A stretch of 34,841 nucleotides of DNA from Aeromonas diversa CDC 2478-85 (GCF_000819805.1 NZ_CDCE01000011.1:66890-101730), one strand, 5' to 3'; positions 17,514 through 25,873 are shown, counted from the first letter of the stretch. Notes: generated from the letters alone by a model not told the origin. Numbers and translations are program-made.

Positions 17514-18463
17514 ACAGTGCGAGCCTGACCATGCCAAGCCATGCCCCCCGCGCCCCCCTGCGCCGGCGCCTCTCGACCCTGCTCTACGGCCGCTCCGGCC
17601 TGCTGCTGGGGATCCTGCTCGGGCCCCCCCTCATCTGGCTCGGCCTCATCTATGCCGGCTCCCTCCTGATGCTGCTCTCCAACGCCTTCTTCGGCCTCGA
17701 CGAGTTCAGCGGCCAGATCCGTTATGCCTTCACCTGGCAGAACTTCATCGACCTGGCGCGTCCGGAGAACCGGGACGTGATCCTGCGCACCCTGACCATG
17801 TCCCTGCTGGTGACCCTGGCCTGCGCCCTGCTCGCCTTCCCCATCGCCTACTACATGGCGCGCTACACCCGGGGGCGGCAGCGGGCCTTCTTCTACATCG
17901 CCATCATGCTGCCGCTCTGGTCGAGCTATCTGGTGCGGGTCTACGCCTGGAAGCTGATCCTGGCCAAGGAGGGGGCCATCAACTGGCTGGCCGGTCAGCT
18001 CGGGCTGGACGGCGTGCTGCAAGCCCTGCTGAGCCTGCCGGCCATCGGCGGCCCGTCGCTCTCGTTCTCGCGCCTGGGCACCTTTATCGTCTTCGTCTAT
18101 GTCTGGCTCCCCTTCATGATCCTGCCGATCCAGGCGGCGGTGGAGCGGATCCCGGTCTCGCTCATCGAGGCGAGCGCCGATCTCGGCGCCACCCCGGGCC
18201 AGACCTTCCGCACCCTGCTGCTGCCCCTGGCGCTGCCCGGCGTGGTGGCGGGCTCCATCTTCACCTTCTCCCTGACCCTGGGGGACTACATCATCCCGGG
18301 CATCATCGGCAACTCCACCCTCTACATCGGGCAGGTGGTCTACATGCAGCAGGGCACGGCCGGCAACCTGCCGTTTGCCGCCGCCTTCTCCCTGGTGCAG
18401 ATCCTCATCATCGCCATCTACCTGACGGTGGCCAAACGTCTGGGGGCCTTCGATGCGCTTTGA
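17510..18463 (+). CDS. ydcU: ABC transporter permease, PotB-like
   Basis: This 317-residue inner-membrane permease belongs to the binding-protein-dependent transport family. About six membrane helices are visible, and the EAA loop reads [25 protein letters not shown] at about 220-244, the contact site for the ATPase. An N-terminal arginine-rich segment ([10 protein letters not shown]) precedes the first helix. Position, size and the overlap with ydcT identify it as the YdcU equivalent. It overlaps ydcV by 11 bp. Confidence 0.94.
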
Positions 18464-19250
18464 CCGAGCCGGGAGCGGATTGCGCCTCGCCGCCTATGGC
18501 GGGCTCGCCTTCCTGCACCTTCCCATGCTGTTTATCTTCCTCTATGCCTTCACCACCGAGAGCAAGAGCTACCAGTTCCCGCCCCCCGGCCTCACCCTGA
18601 AGTGGATCGGGGTCACCCTGGAGCGGCCCGACGTGTGGCGCGCCATCCGCCTGTCCCTCGAGGTGGCGAGCCTCGCCACCCTGGTGGCGCTGCTGCTCGG
18701 CACCCTGGCGGCGGCCGCCATCGCCCGCAGTCGCTTCTTCGGCCAGGAGGTGGTGTCGCTCCTGCTGATCCTGCCCATCGCCCTGCCGGGCATAGTCACC
18801 GGGCTGGCGCTGCGCTCGGCCTACGGGGTGCTGGAGATCCCCTTCAGCTTCTGGACCATCGTCATCGGCCACGCCACCTTCTGCGTGGTGGTGGTCTACA
18901 ACAACGCCCTGGCGCGCTTTCGCCGCACCCATAGATCCCTTATCGAGGCGTCAATGGATCTCGGGGCCGACGGCTTTCAGACCGTGCGTTACGTGATCCT
19001 GCCCAACATCGCCACGGCCCTGCTGGCCGGCGGCATGCTGGCGTTTGCCCTGAGCTTTGACGAGGTGATCGTCACCACCTTCACCGCAGGCCAGCAGACC
19101 ACCTTGCCCATCTGGATGTATCAGGAGCTGATCCGCCCGCGCGATCGGCCGGTCACCAACGTGGTCGCGCTCATCATAGTCGCGGTCACGACCGTGCCCA
19201 TCCTGCTCGCCTATTACCTGACGCGCGACGGCAACGACGCCGCTCGCTAA
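18453..19250 (+). CDS. ydcV: ABC transporter permease, PotC-like
   Basis: This is the second, 265-residue permease of the heterodimeric channel. Six helices are predicted, and the EAA loop is [22 protein letters not shown]. The ATG at 18453 lies inside the end of ydcU, so translation is coupled. It corresponds to YdcV/PotC. The stop is followed after 19 bp by patD, with a good ribosome site. Confidence 0.94.
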   Translation: MRFDRAGSGLRLAAYGGLAFLHLPMLFIFLYAFTTESKSYQFPPPGLTLKWIGVTLERPDVWRAIRLSLEVASLATLVALLLGTLAAAAIARSRFFGQEVVSLLLILPIALPGIVTGLALRSAYGVLEIPFSFWTIVIGHATFCVVVVYNNALARFRRTHRSLIEASMDLGADGFQTVRYVILPNIATALLAGGMLAFALSFDEVIVTTFTAGQQTTLPIWMYQELIRPRDRPVTNVVALIIVAVTTVPILLAYYLTRDGNDAAR

Positions 19251-19269
19251 CCACCAAGGAAGGTTTTCT

Positions 19270-20700
19270 ATGAAGATATCGACCCAGCAGCTTATCGATG
19301 GCCAGTTCGTCACGGGAGAAGGCCAAAGCGAGCCCGTGCTCAACCCCGCCACCGGCGAGCTCATCGTCGCCCTGCCCGAGGCCTCCTTCGAGCAGGTGAG
19401 CCGCGCCGTCAACGCCGCCCAGCGCGCCTTCGGCAGCTGGCGCCACACCACGCCGGCCACCCGCAGCAACCTGCTGCTGCGCCTGGCCGCCGCCATCGAG
19501 GAGCACGCCGAGGAGCTGGCGGCGCTGGAATCCCTCAACTGCGGCAAACCTTACGCCGCCGTGCTCGGCGACGAGCTGCCAGCGGTGGTCGACTGCTTTC
19601 GCTTCTTTGCCGGCGCCGCCCGCTGCCTGCACGGCCCCCTGGCCGGCGAATACCTGGACGGTCACACCAGCATGATCCGCCGCGACCCCATCGGCGTGGT
19701 GGGCAGCATAGCCCCCTGGAACTACCCCCTGATGATGGCGGCCTGGAAGATGGCCCCCGTGCTCGCCGCCGGCAATACGGTGGTGCTCAAGCCCTCGGAG
19801 CAGACCCCGCTCACCGCCCTGCGCCTGGCGGAGCTGGCCAGCGAGATCTTCCCGCGCGGGGTGGTCAACGTCATCTGCGGTCGCGGCGAGAGCGTGGGGG
19901 CCCCCCTGGTGGAGCACCCCCTGGTGCGCATGGTGTCGCTCACCGGGGACATCGCCACCGGCCAGAAGATCTTGCAGAGCGCGGCGCGCACCATGAAGCG
20001 CACCCATCTCGAGCTCGGCGGCAAGGCGCCGGTGATCGTCTTCGACGACGCGGATCTCGAGGCCGTGGTGGCGGGCATCCGCACCTTCGGCTTCTACAAC
20101 GCGGGGCAGGACTGCACCGCCGCCTGCCGTATCTATGTGCAGAGCAGGCTGCACGACCGGTTTGTCGCCGCCATGAGCGACGCCGTGGCCTCGATCCGGG
20201 TAGGCAGCCAGCACGAGGAGGGGGTCGAGATGGGGCCGCTCATCTCGGATCGGCAGCGCCACCGGGTGGCCAGCTTCGTCGAGCGGGCCGTCTCGAGCGG
20301 CCACATGGAGGTGACCACGGGCGGGCGGATGCGCGCGGGCAACGGCTTTTTCTACGAGCCGACCCTGATCGTCGGCGCCCGTCAGGAGGACGAGATAGTG
20401 CGCCGCGAGGTGTTCGGTCCCGTGGTCTCGGTGACCCGCTTTAGCGACGCCGAGCAGGTGGTGCAGTGGGCCAACGACTCGGACTACGGCCTCGCCTCTT
20501 CGGTCTGGACCCGGGATCTGGGGCTGGCCCACAGGGTGGCCGCAGGCCTTCAGTACGGCTGCACCTGGATCAACACCCACTTTATGCTCGCCACCGAGAT
20601 GCCCCACGGGGGGATGAAGATGTCGGGCTACGGCAAGGATCTCTCCCTCTATGCGCTGGAGGACTACACGGTGCCGCGGCATATTATGGTGAAGTTGTAG
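19270..20700 (+). CDS. patD: Gamma-aminobutyraldehyde dehydrogenase
   Basis: PatD (YdcW) oxidises 4-aminobutanal to GABA with NAD, the second step of putrescine breakdown after the aminotransferase PatA. The 476-residue sequence is closely collinear with E. coli PatD. Catalytic residues are visible: Asn151 in PWNYP, Glu248 in LELGGKAP, and the nucleophile Cys282 in GQDCTAACR. The C-terminal [17 protein letters not shown] block is typical. AAGGAAGG precedes the ATG. It is the last gene of the ydcSTUV operon, tying import to catabolism. No patA lies in the window. No conventional terminator follows; the gene ends 13 bp before the first repeat unit. Confidence 0.95.
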   Translation: MKISTQQLIDGQFVTGEGQSEPVLNPATGELIVALPEASFEQVSRAVNAAQRAFGSWRHTTPATRSNLLLRLAAAIEEHAEELAALESLNCGKPYAAVLGDELPAVVDCFRFFAGAARCLHGPLAGEYLDGHTSMIRRDPIGVVGSIAPWNYPLMMAAWKMAPVLAAGNTVVLKPSEQTPLTALRLAELASEIFPRGVVNVICGRGESVGAPLVEHPLVRMVSLTGDIATGQKILQSAARTMKRTHLELGGKAPVIVFDDADLEAVVAGIRTFGFYNAGQDCTAACRIYVQSRLHDRFVAAMSDAVASIRVGSQHEEGVEMGPLISDRQRHRVASFVERAVSSGHMEVTTGGRMRAGNGFFYEPTLIVGARQEDEIVRREVFGPVVSVTRFSDAEQVVQWANDSDYGLASSVWTRDLGLAHRVAAGLQYGCTWINTHFMLATEMPHGGMKMSGYGKDLSLYALEDYTVPRHIMVKL

Positions 20701-20713
20701 CGACGCTCCGGGA

Positions 20714-20732
20714 GGCGCTCGGTCGAGCTCCT
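20714..20732 (+). repeat. Left outer 19-bp inverted repeat
   Basis: GGCGCTCGGTCGAGCTCCT starts 14 bp after the patD stop and is exactly complementary to 24214-24232. A related copy (AGGAGCTCGACTGAGCTCCT, itself a hairpin) lies at 24074-24093. Confidence 0.85.
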
Positions 20733-21106
20733 CACCTACGACGAGCATCACAATCCCTGCGGGATTGCCGCTACGCGGGGTTTCGCCCGCCCTGCGGGCT
20801 TTGGCGAGTGACTTTGGAAAGACCCAAAGTCACCAAAGGTCTTTTCCCCCGCCAACCCGACCGCTGCGCGGTTTCCCTCGGGTCGGTCACAAGGTCGGAC
20901 GGACCGCCGCAGATGGGGCATCCCTGCCCCGCTGCGGCTGCGCCATCATCCCTGATGGCGCTCCTGACCTTGCTTCCTCCCCTCGGCGGCTTGCAGGGGG
21001 TCAACAATACCGTGCCCGTCAGTAGCGAAGGCGGCTGGTGTCAGTTGTGGCGCTCAGAACGGCGCCCACTTCTGCAAGGGGGAAGAGTGGGTGTCCTAAT
21101 TTCCCA
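20714..21106 (+). repeat. Left structured repeat unit
   Basis: This is the non-coding stretch after patD, read on the plus strand in the order: 19-bp outer repeat; ACGACG; hairpin CAATCCC-TGC-GGGATTG (20751-20767); hairpin GTGACTTTGG / CCAAAGTCAC (20808-20817 / 20824-20833); hairpin GCGCCATCA-TCCC-TGATGGCGC (20940-20961); a CTCCCCTCGGCGGCTTGCAG block; CAATACCGTGCCC; CGCTCAGAACGG; and an end motif GGGTGTCCTAATTTCCCA. The same order reappears inverted at 23501-24232. Short open frames across it are not believed to be genes. Confidence 0.8.
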
Positions 21107-21144
21107 GGCACATCCAGCATGTTAGCCCGACAGGGGCCGAACAG

Positions 21145-22374
21145 TCAGCGTCTGTTGAGATCAGTTGTCGGGTAGAAATTTGCCCAGATCATCCAGTAAA
21201 TGCCGGCCTTCATGCTCTCGACACGCGGCAGCTTAGCGTCGGCCGTTACACCAAAGAAGTCGACATGTTCAATGGCGTGGCCGGTGTCATTGTAGAACGC
21301 CACCAGGCTCTGATAATCCTTGTCGTAACAGATCACGACGGCTCTGCCGCCAATGCTGGTATTGATGAGATTGCCGTGTTGACGCACAAAGTCTTCGGTA
21401 TAAGCCACATAATCATCCGCAACCGCTAATCCCCACACATGGGTCTTGTTGGCCAGACGATCATCCTTGTGCTTGATAGTCGGAAAGGTGGGCGAGTCTT
21501 TACTCGACTGATGTTTAATCGCCGTTGTGAAAATAAAATCCATGATGAAGTCATATACTGCCAGCACCGGATTTTTCCAAAAACTCACCCGCGTCTCTTT
21601 TGCCAGATAGTCATTGATGAACACTTCTCCGTTCGGATATGCCAGGGCAAACTTTTCAAATGGCATACGAAATGTGGGCCATTCACGCATCTTTGCATCA
21701 GAATTGGCAGAGTTAATGTCGCATTCCCGTTGCCCCCACAACTGCTGAATCGGCTCTCCCGAATTTTTGTCCCACATGACAAGGTTATTTTCCAGTTGAT
21801 TCATCGGAGCTAAATCGAGTGCAACCCCGTTGAGTTCAGGAGTATATGCCACGCCTAGGTTGGAGAGTCCGCAGTAGGTCATCACCACGTTCTCACCTCC
21901 GATCGGCCCCGCTCCTGCCACATGAGGGCGCAACAGATCTTTATCGGAGTGGGCGCGAGCCTCACCATTGACTTCAAGCACAATCACACTCTCATCGTCG
22001 GCATAATAGCGCCGTGCTGCATCCACAGACACAAACATGCCGTCTTTCATCCTAGCCCGCATCATGACATGCGGGTTGATGTAGCCACTGTAATAGAAAA
22101 GAATGATAGTTCCGCTGAGCAGAAGCAATACTGACAGAGGCATTACCTCCGGCTCGGCAATGTAAATGACCCACGACAAGAATAGTGCTATCAGCGTCAA
22201 CGCAGAATAACGGTGGCGATAATACCATACATGCATGGTCTTATTGCGCTCCGACTGGATGACCCACTGACTGATATCTGCCAACTCTTTAAACAGTAGA
22301 CCTGATGCGAACAGGGCAACCCCATTACACAGGAGAAACAAGATAAGGCCGATGCTTTCAACTATCGTATTCAT
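21145..22374 (-). CDS. Membrane-anchored DUF3179-like protein
   Basis: This 409-residue protein begins with three predicted membrane helices (about 7-27, 57-72 and 78-98), followed by a soluble domain resembling DUF3179: VIVLEVNGEARAHSDKDLLRPH, then NVVMTYCGLSNLGVAYTPELNG, and later GLAVADDYVAYTEDFV with GGRAVVICYD. Family members usually show a C-x-x-C after the MTY strand; here it is Cys168 followed by GLS, so the second Cys is missing. Function of the family is unknown. ATG at 22374 has AGG 8 nt upstream; one at 22398 has no ribosome site. Its GC content is far below the flanks, so it was probably acquired together with the LysR gene upstream. Confidence 0.75.
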   Translation of the reverse strand: MNTIVESIGLILFLLCNGVALFASGLLFKELADISQWVIQSERNKTMHVWYYRHRYSALTLIALFLSWVIYIAEPEVMPLSVLLLLSGTIILFYYSGYINPHVMMRARMKDGMFVSVDAARRYYADDESVIVLEVNGEARAHSDKDLLRPHVAGAGPIGGENVVMTYCGLSNLGVAYTPELNGVALDLAPMNQLENNLVMWDKNSGEPIQQLWGQRECDINSANSDAKMREWPTFRMPFEKFALAYPNGEVFINDYLAKETRVSFWKNPVLAVYDFIMDFIFTTAIKHQSSKDSPTFPTIKHKDDRLANKTHVWGLAVADDYVAYTEDFVRQHGNLINTSIGGRAVVICYDKDYQSLVAFYNDTGHAIEHVDFFGVTADAKLPRVESMKAGIYWMIWANFYPTTDLNRR

Positions 22375-22481
22375 GGTTTTTACCTGCTGCACAAACATGT
22401 GTTTAGCAGAGGATAAAAACAGCGAGGAAGAAGAAAAAGAGGGTTAGCAGCAATGCTCTGTTGCTGAAATTGGAACAATCA

Positions 22482-23366
22482 TCACGCCTCCAGCTGGGTC
22501 AACAGGACTGGAAGATGCTGACGGATGTCTTCAAGCAACAGTTTTACTTTGGCGGGAACGTAACGCCGAGAATGATAGACGCCATAAATCGTCTGCGCAA
22601 AGCGATACTTCCCATCGAATAACGCTTTTAACCTGCCCTGTTGAACTTCATGATTGGCAAATACCACGGGCAGACAACCAATGGCTTTGCCTTGTACGAC
22701 AATATTGGTTAACAGGCGTGGCGATTGGACGCTATAGCGGGGAGGACGTAGTAAAGGAAGCCTTGCATGTGGCCAGCATTGTTGCATCGACGTTTCCTGA
22801 ACTGCGATCGGCATATTGTTCAAAAGTGCCTCATCACTGAGTTGATGCCCATTTGTCCCCTCAACACCCATGTAAAGATCAAAATGCAGCTTCGCCAATG
22901 GCACGGCAATAAATGAAGAGTCGGGCTGTTCGCCCACCATCAGCATCAAATCAAAGCGTTTATCCATCAAATCCTGAGGGTTTTCAGGATATGAATGCAG
23001 TGTCAATGAAAGCGCCGGGTAACGCTCAAAAAAATCTGAAACTTGTTCGCTGCATAAATCGAAGAGATATTCGGCCCCATACAGGGTTAATGCCCCTGAA
23101 TACTCCCCCTGTGACTTGGTTATCTGACGATGCGTTTCTTCGACCTGCCGCAATATCTGTTGTGCTTGATGCAGAAATACCTCACCGACCTCGGTCAGGG
23201 TCAATGAGCGGGTAGTACGCTCAAGCAATCGCATCTCTAGTGAGTCCTCTAACGCCCGAATGCGCCGACTCACTGTAGATTTGGGCAGATCATTGACTTC
23301 TGCTGCGCGGGTAAAGCTTTTTAGCTCAACGACTTGAACGAAAAGAGCGAGGTCATCCAGATTCAT
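22482..23366 (-). CDS. LysR-family regulator inside the low-GC island
   Basis: This 294-residue LysR-type regulator carries the HTH at 1-60 (LDDLALFVQVVELKSFTRAAEVNDLPKSTVSRRIRALEDSL, then LLERTTRSLTLTEVG) of the CrgA/AaeR-like subgroup, with the effector domain from about residue 90. It is read in the same direction as the DUF3179-like gene, 107 bp upstream of it, rather than divergently. No strong Shine-Dalgarno precedes ATG at 23366. A sample line has 24 of 60 G+C, matching its neighbour and unlike the rest of the window. Regulation of the DUF3179-like gene is inferred from adjacency. Confidence 0.9.
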   Translation of the reverse strand: MNLDDLALFVQVVELKSFTRAAEVNDLPKSTVSRRIRALEDSLEMRLLERTTRSLTLTEVGEVFLHQAQQILRQVEETHRQITKSQGEYSGALTLYGAEYLFDLCSEQVSDFFERYPALSLTLHSYPENPQDLMDKRFDLMLMVGEQPDSSFIAVPLAKLHFDLYMGVEGTNGHQLSDEALLNNMPIAVQETSMQQCWPHARLPLLRPPRYSVQSPRLLTNIVVQGKAIGCLPVVFANHEVQQGRLKALFDGKYRFAQTIYGVYHSRRYVPAKVKLLLEDIRQHLPVLLTQLEA

Positions 23367-23954
23367 AATGGTGCATAGGTAAGCCGCAATAGATGCAGTA
23401 TTACTAGGTGCTTAGCGGCTGGCAAGCCTGGGTGCTTCCCCCAGTTGAGTGATGGTGGCGCATCCGAATCGACAGGCCCGCTTCTTTCCTCACCCCCACT
23501 GTAGTGAAATTGGAACACCCAAAATTTTGAGTGCCGCGTAGCGGCCAACAGAGCAGCAAACTACCAACCCAGTCGCAGTCTGGCACGGTATTGTCTACCC
23601 CCTCCAATCCGCCGAGGGGAGGAAACAAAGTCAGGAGCGCCATCAGGGATGATGGCGCAGCCAAATATTGGGACACCCACCGTTCTGAGCGCCGCGTAGC
23701 GAGCCCACTTAGCCGCCGTCGGGCACGGTATTGGCCCCCCTGCAAGTCGCCAAGGTGAGTTGAACGGGTCAGTAGCGCCGTCAGGGAGGACGGCGCAGCC
23801 GCAGGCGGCACAGGGATGTGCCGTGTGCGGCGGTACGGCCGACCCGATCGACGAGCCGAGGGCATCCGCGTAGCGGACGACTTGCCGGGGCTGGCCGCTC
23901 GATTGGTGACTTTTCTTTGGCCACGCAAAGAAAAGTCACTCGCCAAAGCCCAAA

Positions 23955-24232
23955 GGGCTGGCGAAAAACGTCGAGGGTAGAGCCCTCGCCCCTCACTCAC
24001 CCGATGCAATACGCCGCGCTGATTGCCCCCTCTCCCTATGCGGCAAAGCCGCATCGAGATCCCCGTCGTAGGCCAGGAGCTCGACTGAGCTCCTCCAGGT
24101 GGGCTGGCGAAAAACTTCGAGGGCAGAGCCCTCACTCACCCGGTGCAATGCGCCGCGCTGATTGCCCCCTCCCCCTGTGCGGCAAAGCCGCATCGAGATC
24201 CCCGTCGTAAGCCAGGAGCTCGACCGAGCGCC
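23955..24232. repeat. Direct tandem duplication inside the right unit
   Basis: A block of about 130-145 bp starting GGGCTGGCGAAAAAC occurs at 23955-24100 and again at 24101-24232. Both copies include GAGCCCTC, GCGCCGCGCTGATTGCCCCCT, the hairpin GCGGCAAAGCCGC and CGAGATCCCCGTCGTA. They differ by scattered substitutions and a few short indels, so the duplication is not brand new. Confidence 0.85.
24214..24232 (-). repeat. Right outer 19-bp inverted repeat
   Basis: This is the exact complement of 20714-20732, without mismatch. It ends 78 bp before the GNAT start codon. Confidence 0.85.
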
Positions 24233-24310
24233 GGCGGCCACACCCCGGTTGGGGATTGTCCCTCGCCTTATCCCAAGCCCCATAATGGCCGCTCATTGGA
24301 GGAGGCCTGC

Positions 24311-24934
24311 ATGTTTATCCTTGAGACCGAGCGCCTGAGGTTGCGCGATATGCGCCTCGACGACGAGGCGGCCTTCGTGGCCATCACCCAGGACGAGCGC
24401 TATCAGCGCTTCTATAGCGAGGAGGATGGCCGGGCGCAGAAGTACCGGGAGCTGACTCGACTGTTTGTCGAGCAGGCCGGCGAGCGCCCCCGGCGCGCCT
24501 ATCAGCTGGCGATAGAGCATAAGGCGACGAATGCCCTGATCGGCACAGTCTGCCTGCGTCTGGAGAGCGATCAGCAGGCCTCGATGGGGTGCGGCATGGC
24601 GTGCCACAGCCAGGGACGCGGACTGATGCAGGAGGCGGCCTCGGCCCTGGCGGGCTTTGGGTTTGCATCGCTCGGGGTGCACCGCATCTATGCCGAGACC
24701 CTGTCCCGGAACCGGGCAGCCATACGGCTCTGCTCCTCGCTCGGGATGCGCCAGGAGGCGCACTTTCGCGAGCATCGCTACTTCAAGGGGCTGTGGTGGG
24801 ACACAGTGGTGTTTGCCCTGCTGCGAAGCGAATGGTCCCATCAGGGCCGCGCGGCGCCTACTGAGCCGGCCACTTGCGGCTCACCCCATCCCCCAACCGG
24901 GCCGACTGATGAGTCGGCCGGCCCCCCACAGTGA
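24311..24934 (+). CDS. GNAT-family N-acetyltransferase (RimJ/RimL-like)
   Basis: This 207-residue protein starts with the RimJ-type strand FILETERLRLRDMRLDDEAAF and has the acetyl-CoA binding segment at SQGRGLMQEAASALAGFGF (Q/R-x-x-G-x-G/A), followed by HRIYAETLSRNRAAIRLCSSLGMRQEAHFREH, the usual beta5-alpha4 pattern. The substrate is unknown; family members acetylate protein N-termini, amino acids or antibiotics. GGAGG lies 5 nt before ATG at 24311. The catalytic fold ends near FALLRSEW; the last 32 or so residues are Pro/Thr/Gly-rich and are read through a perfect hairpin, so the tail looks like former non-coding DNA. Only 21 bp separate it from the next gene. Confidence 0.88.
   Translation: MFILETERLRLRDMRLDDEAAFVAITQDERYQRFYSEEDGRAQKYRELTRLFVEQAGERPRRAYQLAIEHKATNALIGTVCLRLESDQQASMGCGMACHSQGRGLMQEAASALAGFGFASLGVHRIYAETLSRNRAAIRLCSSLGMRQEAHFREHRYFKGLWWDTVVFALLRSEWSHQGRAAPTEPATCGSPHPPTGPTDESAGPPQ
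24900..24919 (+). repeat. Hairpin inside the 3' end of the GNAT gene
   Basis: GGCCGACT (24900-24907) pairs with AGTCGGCC (24912-24919) around GATG. It lies within the unusual C-terminal tail codons, with no T-run after it. Confidence 0.65.
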
Positions 24935-24955
24935 TGACCCACACAGGAAGATGAT

Positions 24956-25840
24956 ATGTTGAGCAACCGACACCTTGGCCTTCACGCGTTGAGGTCATCA
25001 GCGAGCCGACCCGTGCGCTGGCTGCTGTGGTCCAGCCTTGTAATGCTCTGCTGCCTCGCCGGCGAGGCCCAGAGCAAGGCGCCGGCCAATCTCGGCACCC
25101 CGCAAGACTACGCCCTTATCTACAACGGCCCGATCTCCGATCCGGACAGCAACGAGGCGATCGCCGCCGTGGTCAAGCAGGCCGGGCTCCCCGTGGTCTA
25201 TCTCGACAACCTGGACGATCTCCCCGCCAGACTGGCGGGCGCCCGTCTGTTTATCATCGGTGGCACCGAAGATGACGTAGAGCCCCTGGTTCATCGGTTC
25301 ACCCCGGCCATCGCCGGGGCGCTCAAACGCTACCTGCGCCAGGGCGGGCGCTATCTGGGGATCTGCGGCGGTGCCTTTGTCGCCTCGCTGGGCTGGGCCG
25401 ACGAGGGCAACCATGTGAAGGCGCTCGGCCTGGTGCCTGCCGAGTCAGACGACTATGACGGGGACTTCTCCCCCAAGATCTATGACATTCGCTGGCTCGG
25501 GGAGGTGCGCCGCATGTACTACCAGGCCGGCCCCACCTTCGCCCTGAAGCCAAGCACCGAACCGGTGCGCGAGCTGGCCTACTTCGACGATGGCCGGATC
25601 GCCGCGTTGATGAGCGCCTACGGCAAGGGCAAGGTGGCCGTCTCCGGGCCCCATCCGGAAGCCCCCGACACCTGGAAAGCCAATGCGCAAGATGGCGATA
25701 CCATGGAGTCCAATATCCACCTAGCCGTGGATCTGGTGCAGGCGCTGCTCTCCGATCGCCCCGTCCTTGCTCCCGCCCAGACAGGCCCGGTCAGCCTGAG
25801 TGCGGGGGCGTCAAACCCGCCGCCCACATCGCTTGAATAG
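24956..25840 (+). CDS. Exported class-I glutamine-amidotransferase-like protein (BPL_N domain)
   Basis: This 294-residue protein has an N-terminal hydrophobic export signal (WLLWSSLVMLCCLAGEAQS) after a long basic lead, then a domain resembling the N-terminal region of biotin-protein ligases. The nucleophile elbow is YLGICGGAF (Cys137), and GPHPEAPDTW supplies the expected His-x-Glu pair, so the triad appears complete. Beta strands YALIYNG and ARLFIIGGTEDDVEP fit the fold. Substrate and role are unknown; an exported hydrolase or amidotransferase is likely. It follows the GNAT gene after 21 bp, suggesting co-transcription, and ends at a strong terminator. Confidence 0.82.
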   Translation: MLSNRHLGLHALRSSASRPVRWLLWSSLVMLCCLAGEAQSKAPANLGTPQDYALIYNGPISDPDSNEAIAAVVKQAGLPVVYLDNLDDLPARLAGARLFIIGGTEDDVEPLVHRFTPAIAGALKRYLRQGGRYLGICGGAFVASLGWADEGNHVKALGLVPAESDDYDGDFSPKIYDIRWLGEVRRMYYQAGPTFALKPSTEPVRELAYFDDGRIAALMSAYGKGKVAVSGPHPEAPDTWKANAQDGDTMESNIHLAVDLVQALLSDRPVLAPAQTGPVSLSAGASNPPPTSLE

Positions 25841-25844
25841 CAAC

Positions 25845-25873
25845 AGGGAGGCCGATGGCCTCCCTGTTTTTTT
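25845..25873 (+). terminator. Rho-independent terminator after the amidotransferase-like gene
   Basis: AGGGAGGCC (25845-25853) pairs with GGCCTCCCT (25857-25865) around GAT, followed by G and seven T residues. Confidence 0.92.

Larger units (their letters stand above)
20714..24232. other. Putative acquired island bounded by inverted structured repeats
   Basis: This 3.5-kb segment begins and ends with a perfect 19-bp inverted repeat (20714-20732 and 24214-24232). Inside are two long repeat units in opposite orientation (20714-21106 and 23501-24232) enclosing two minus-strand genes of low GC: sample 60-base lines have 26 and 24 G+C, against 39 in a patD line. No transposase or integrase is present in the segment. 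Island status is inferred from composition and symmetry. Confidence 0.6.
23501..24232 (-). repeat. Right structured repeat unit (inverted, expanded)
   Basis: Read on the minus strand, this has the same module order as the left unit: outer 19-bp repeat; ACGACG; a TGCGGC-stem hairpin; a TTTGGCGAGTGACTTTT hairpin (23906-23919 / 23926-23939); then two successive copies of the GCGCC hairpin, CAATACCGTGCC and GGGTGT end module (hairpins at 23775-23796 and 23637-23658; ends near 23678 and 23501). It is therefore longer than the left copy. Together with 24233-24310 it fills the 944 bp between the LysR and GNAT genes, and I see no gene in it. Confidence 0.8.

Noticed and set aside
20466..21125. 219-codon plus-strand frame spanning the end of patD and the left repeat unit
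   Set aside because: Starts out of frame inside patD and continues through hairpins; no protein signature.
23404..24135. 243-codon minus-strand frame in the right repeat unit
   Set aside because: Runs through repeat modules and hairpins; similar peptide segments in the left unit follow from DNA repeat similarity, not evident protein conservation.
20714..24232. Possible insertion sequence or integron
   Set aside because: No transposase, integrase or attI/attC-type architecture could be found; only the two cargo genes are coding.
23501..24232. Possible CRISPR array
   Set aside because: Repeats are long, few and mosaic, with no regular short repeat-spacer pattern and no cas genes.
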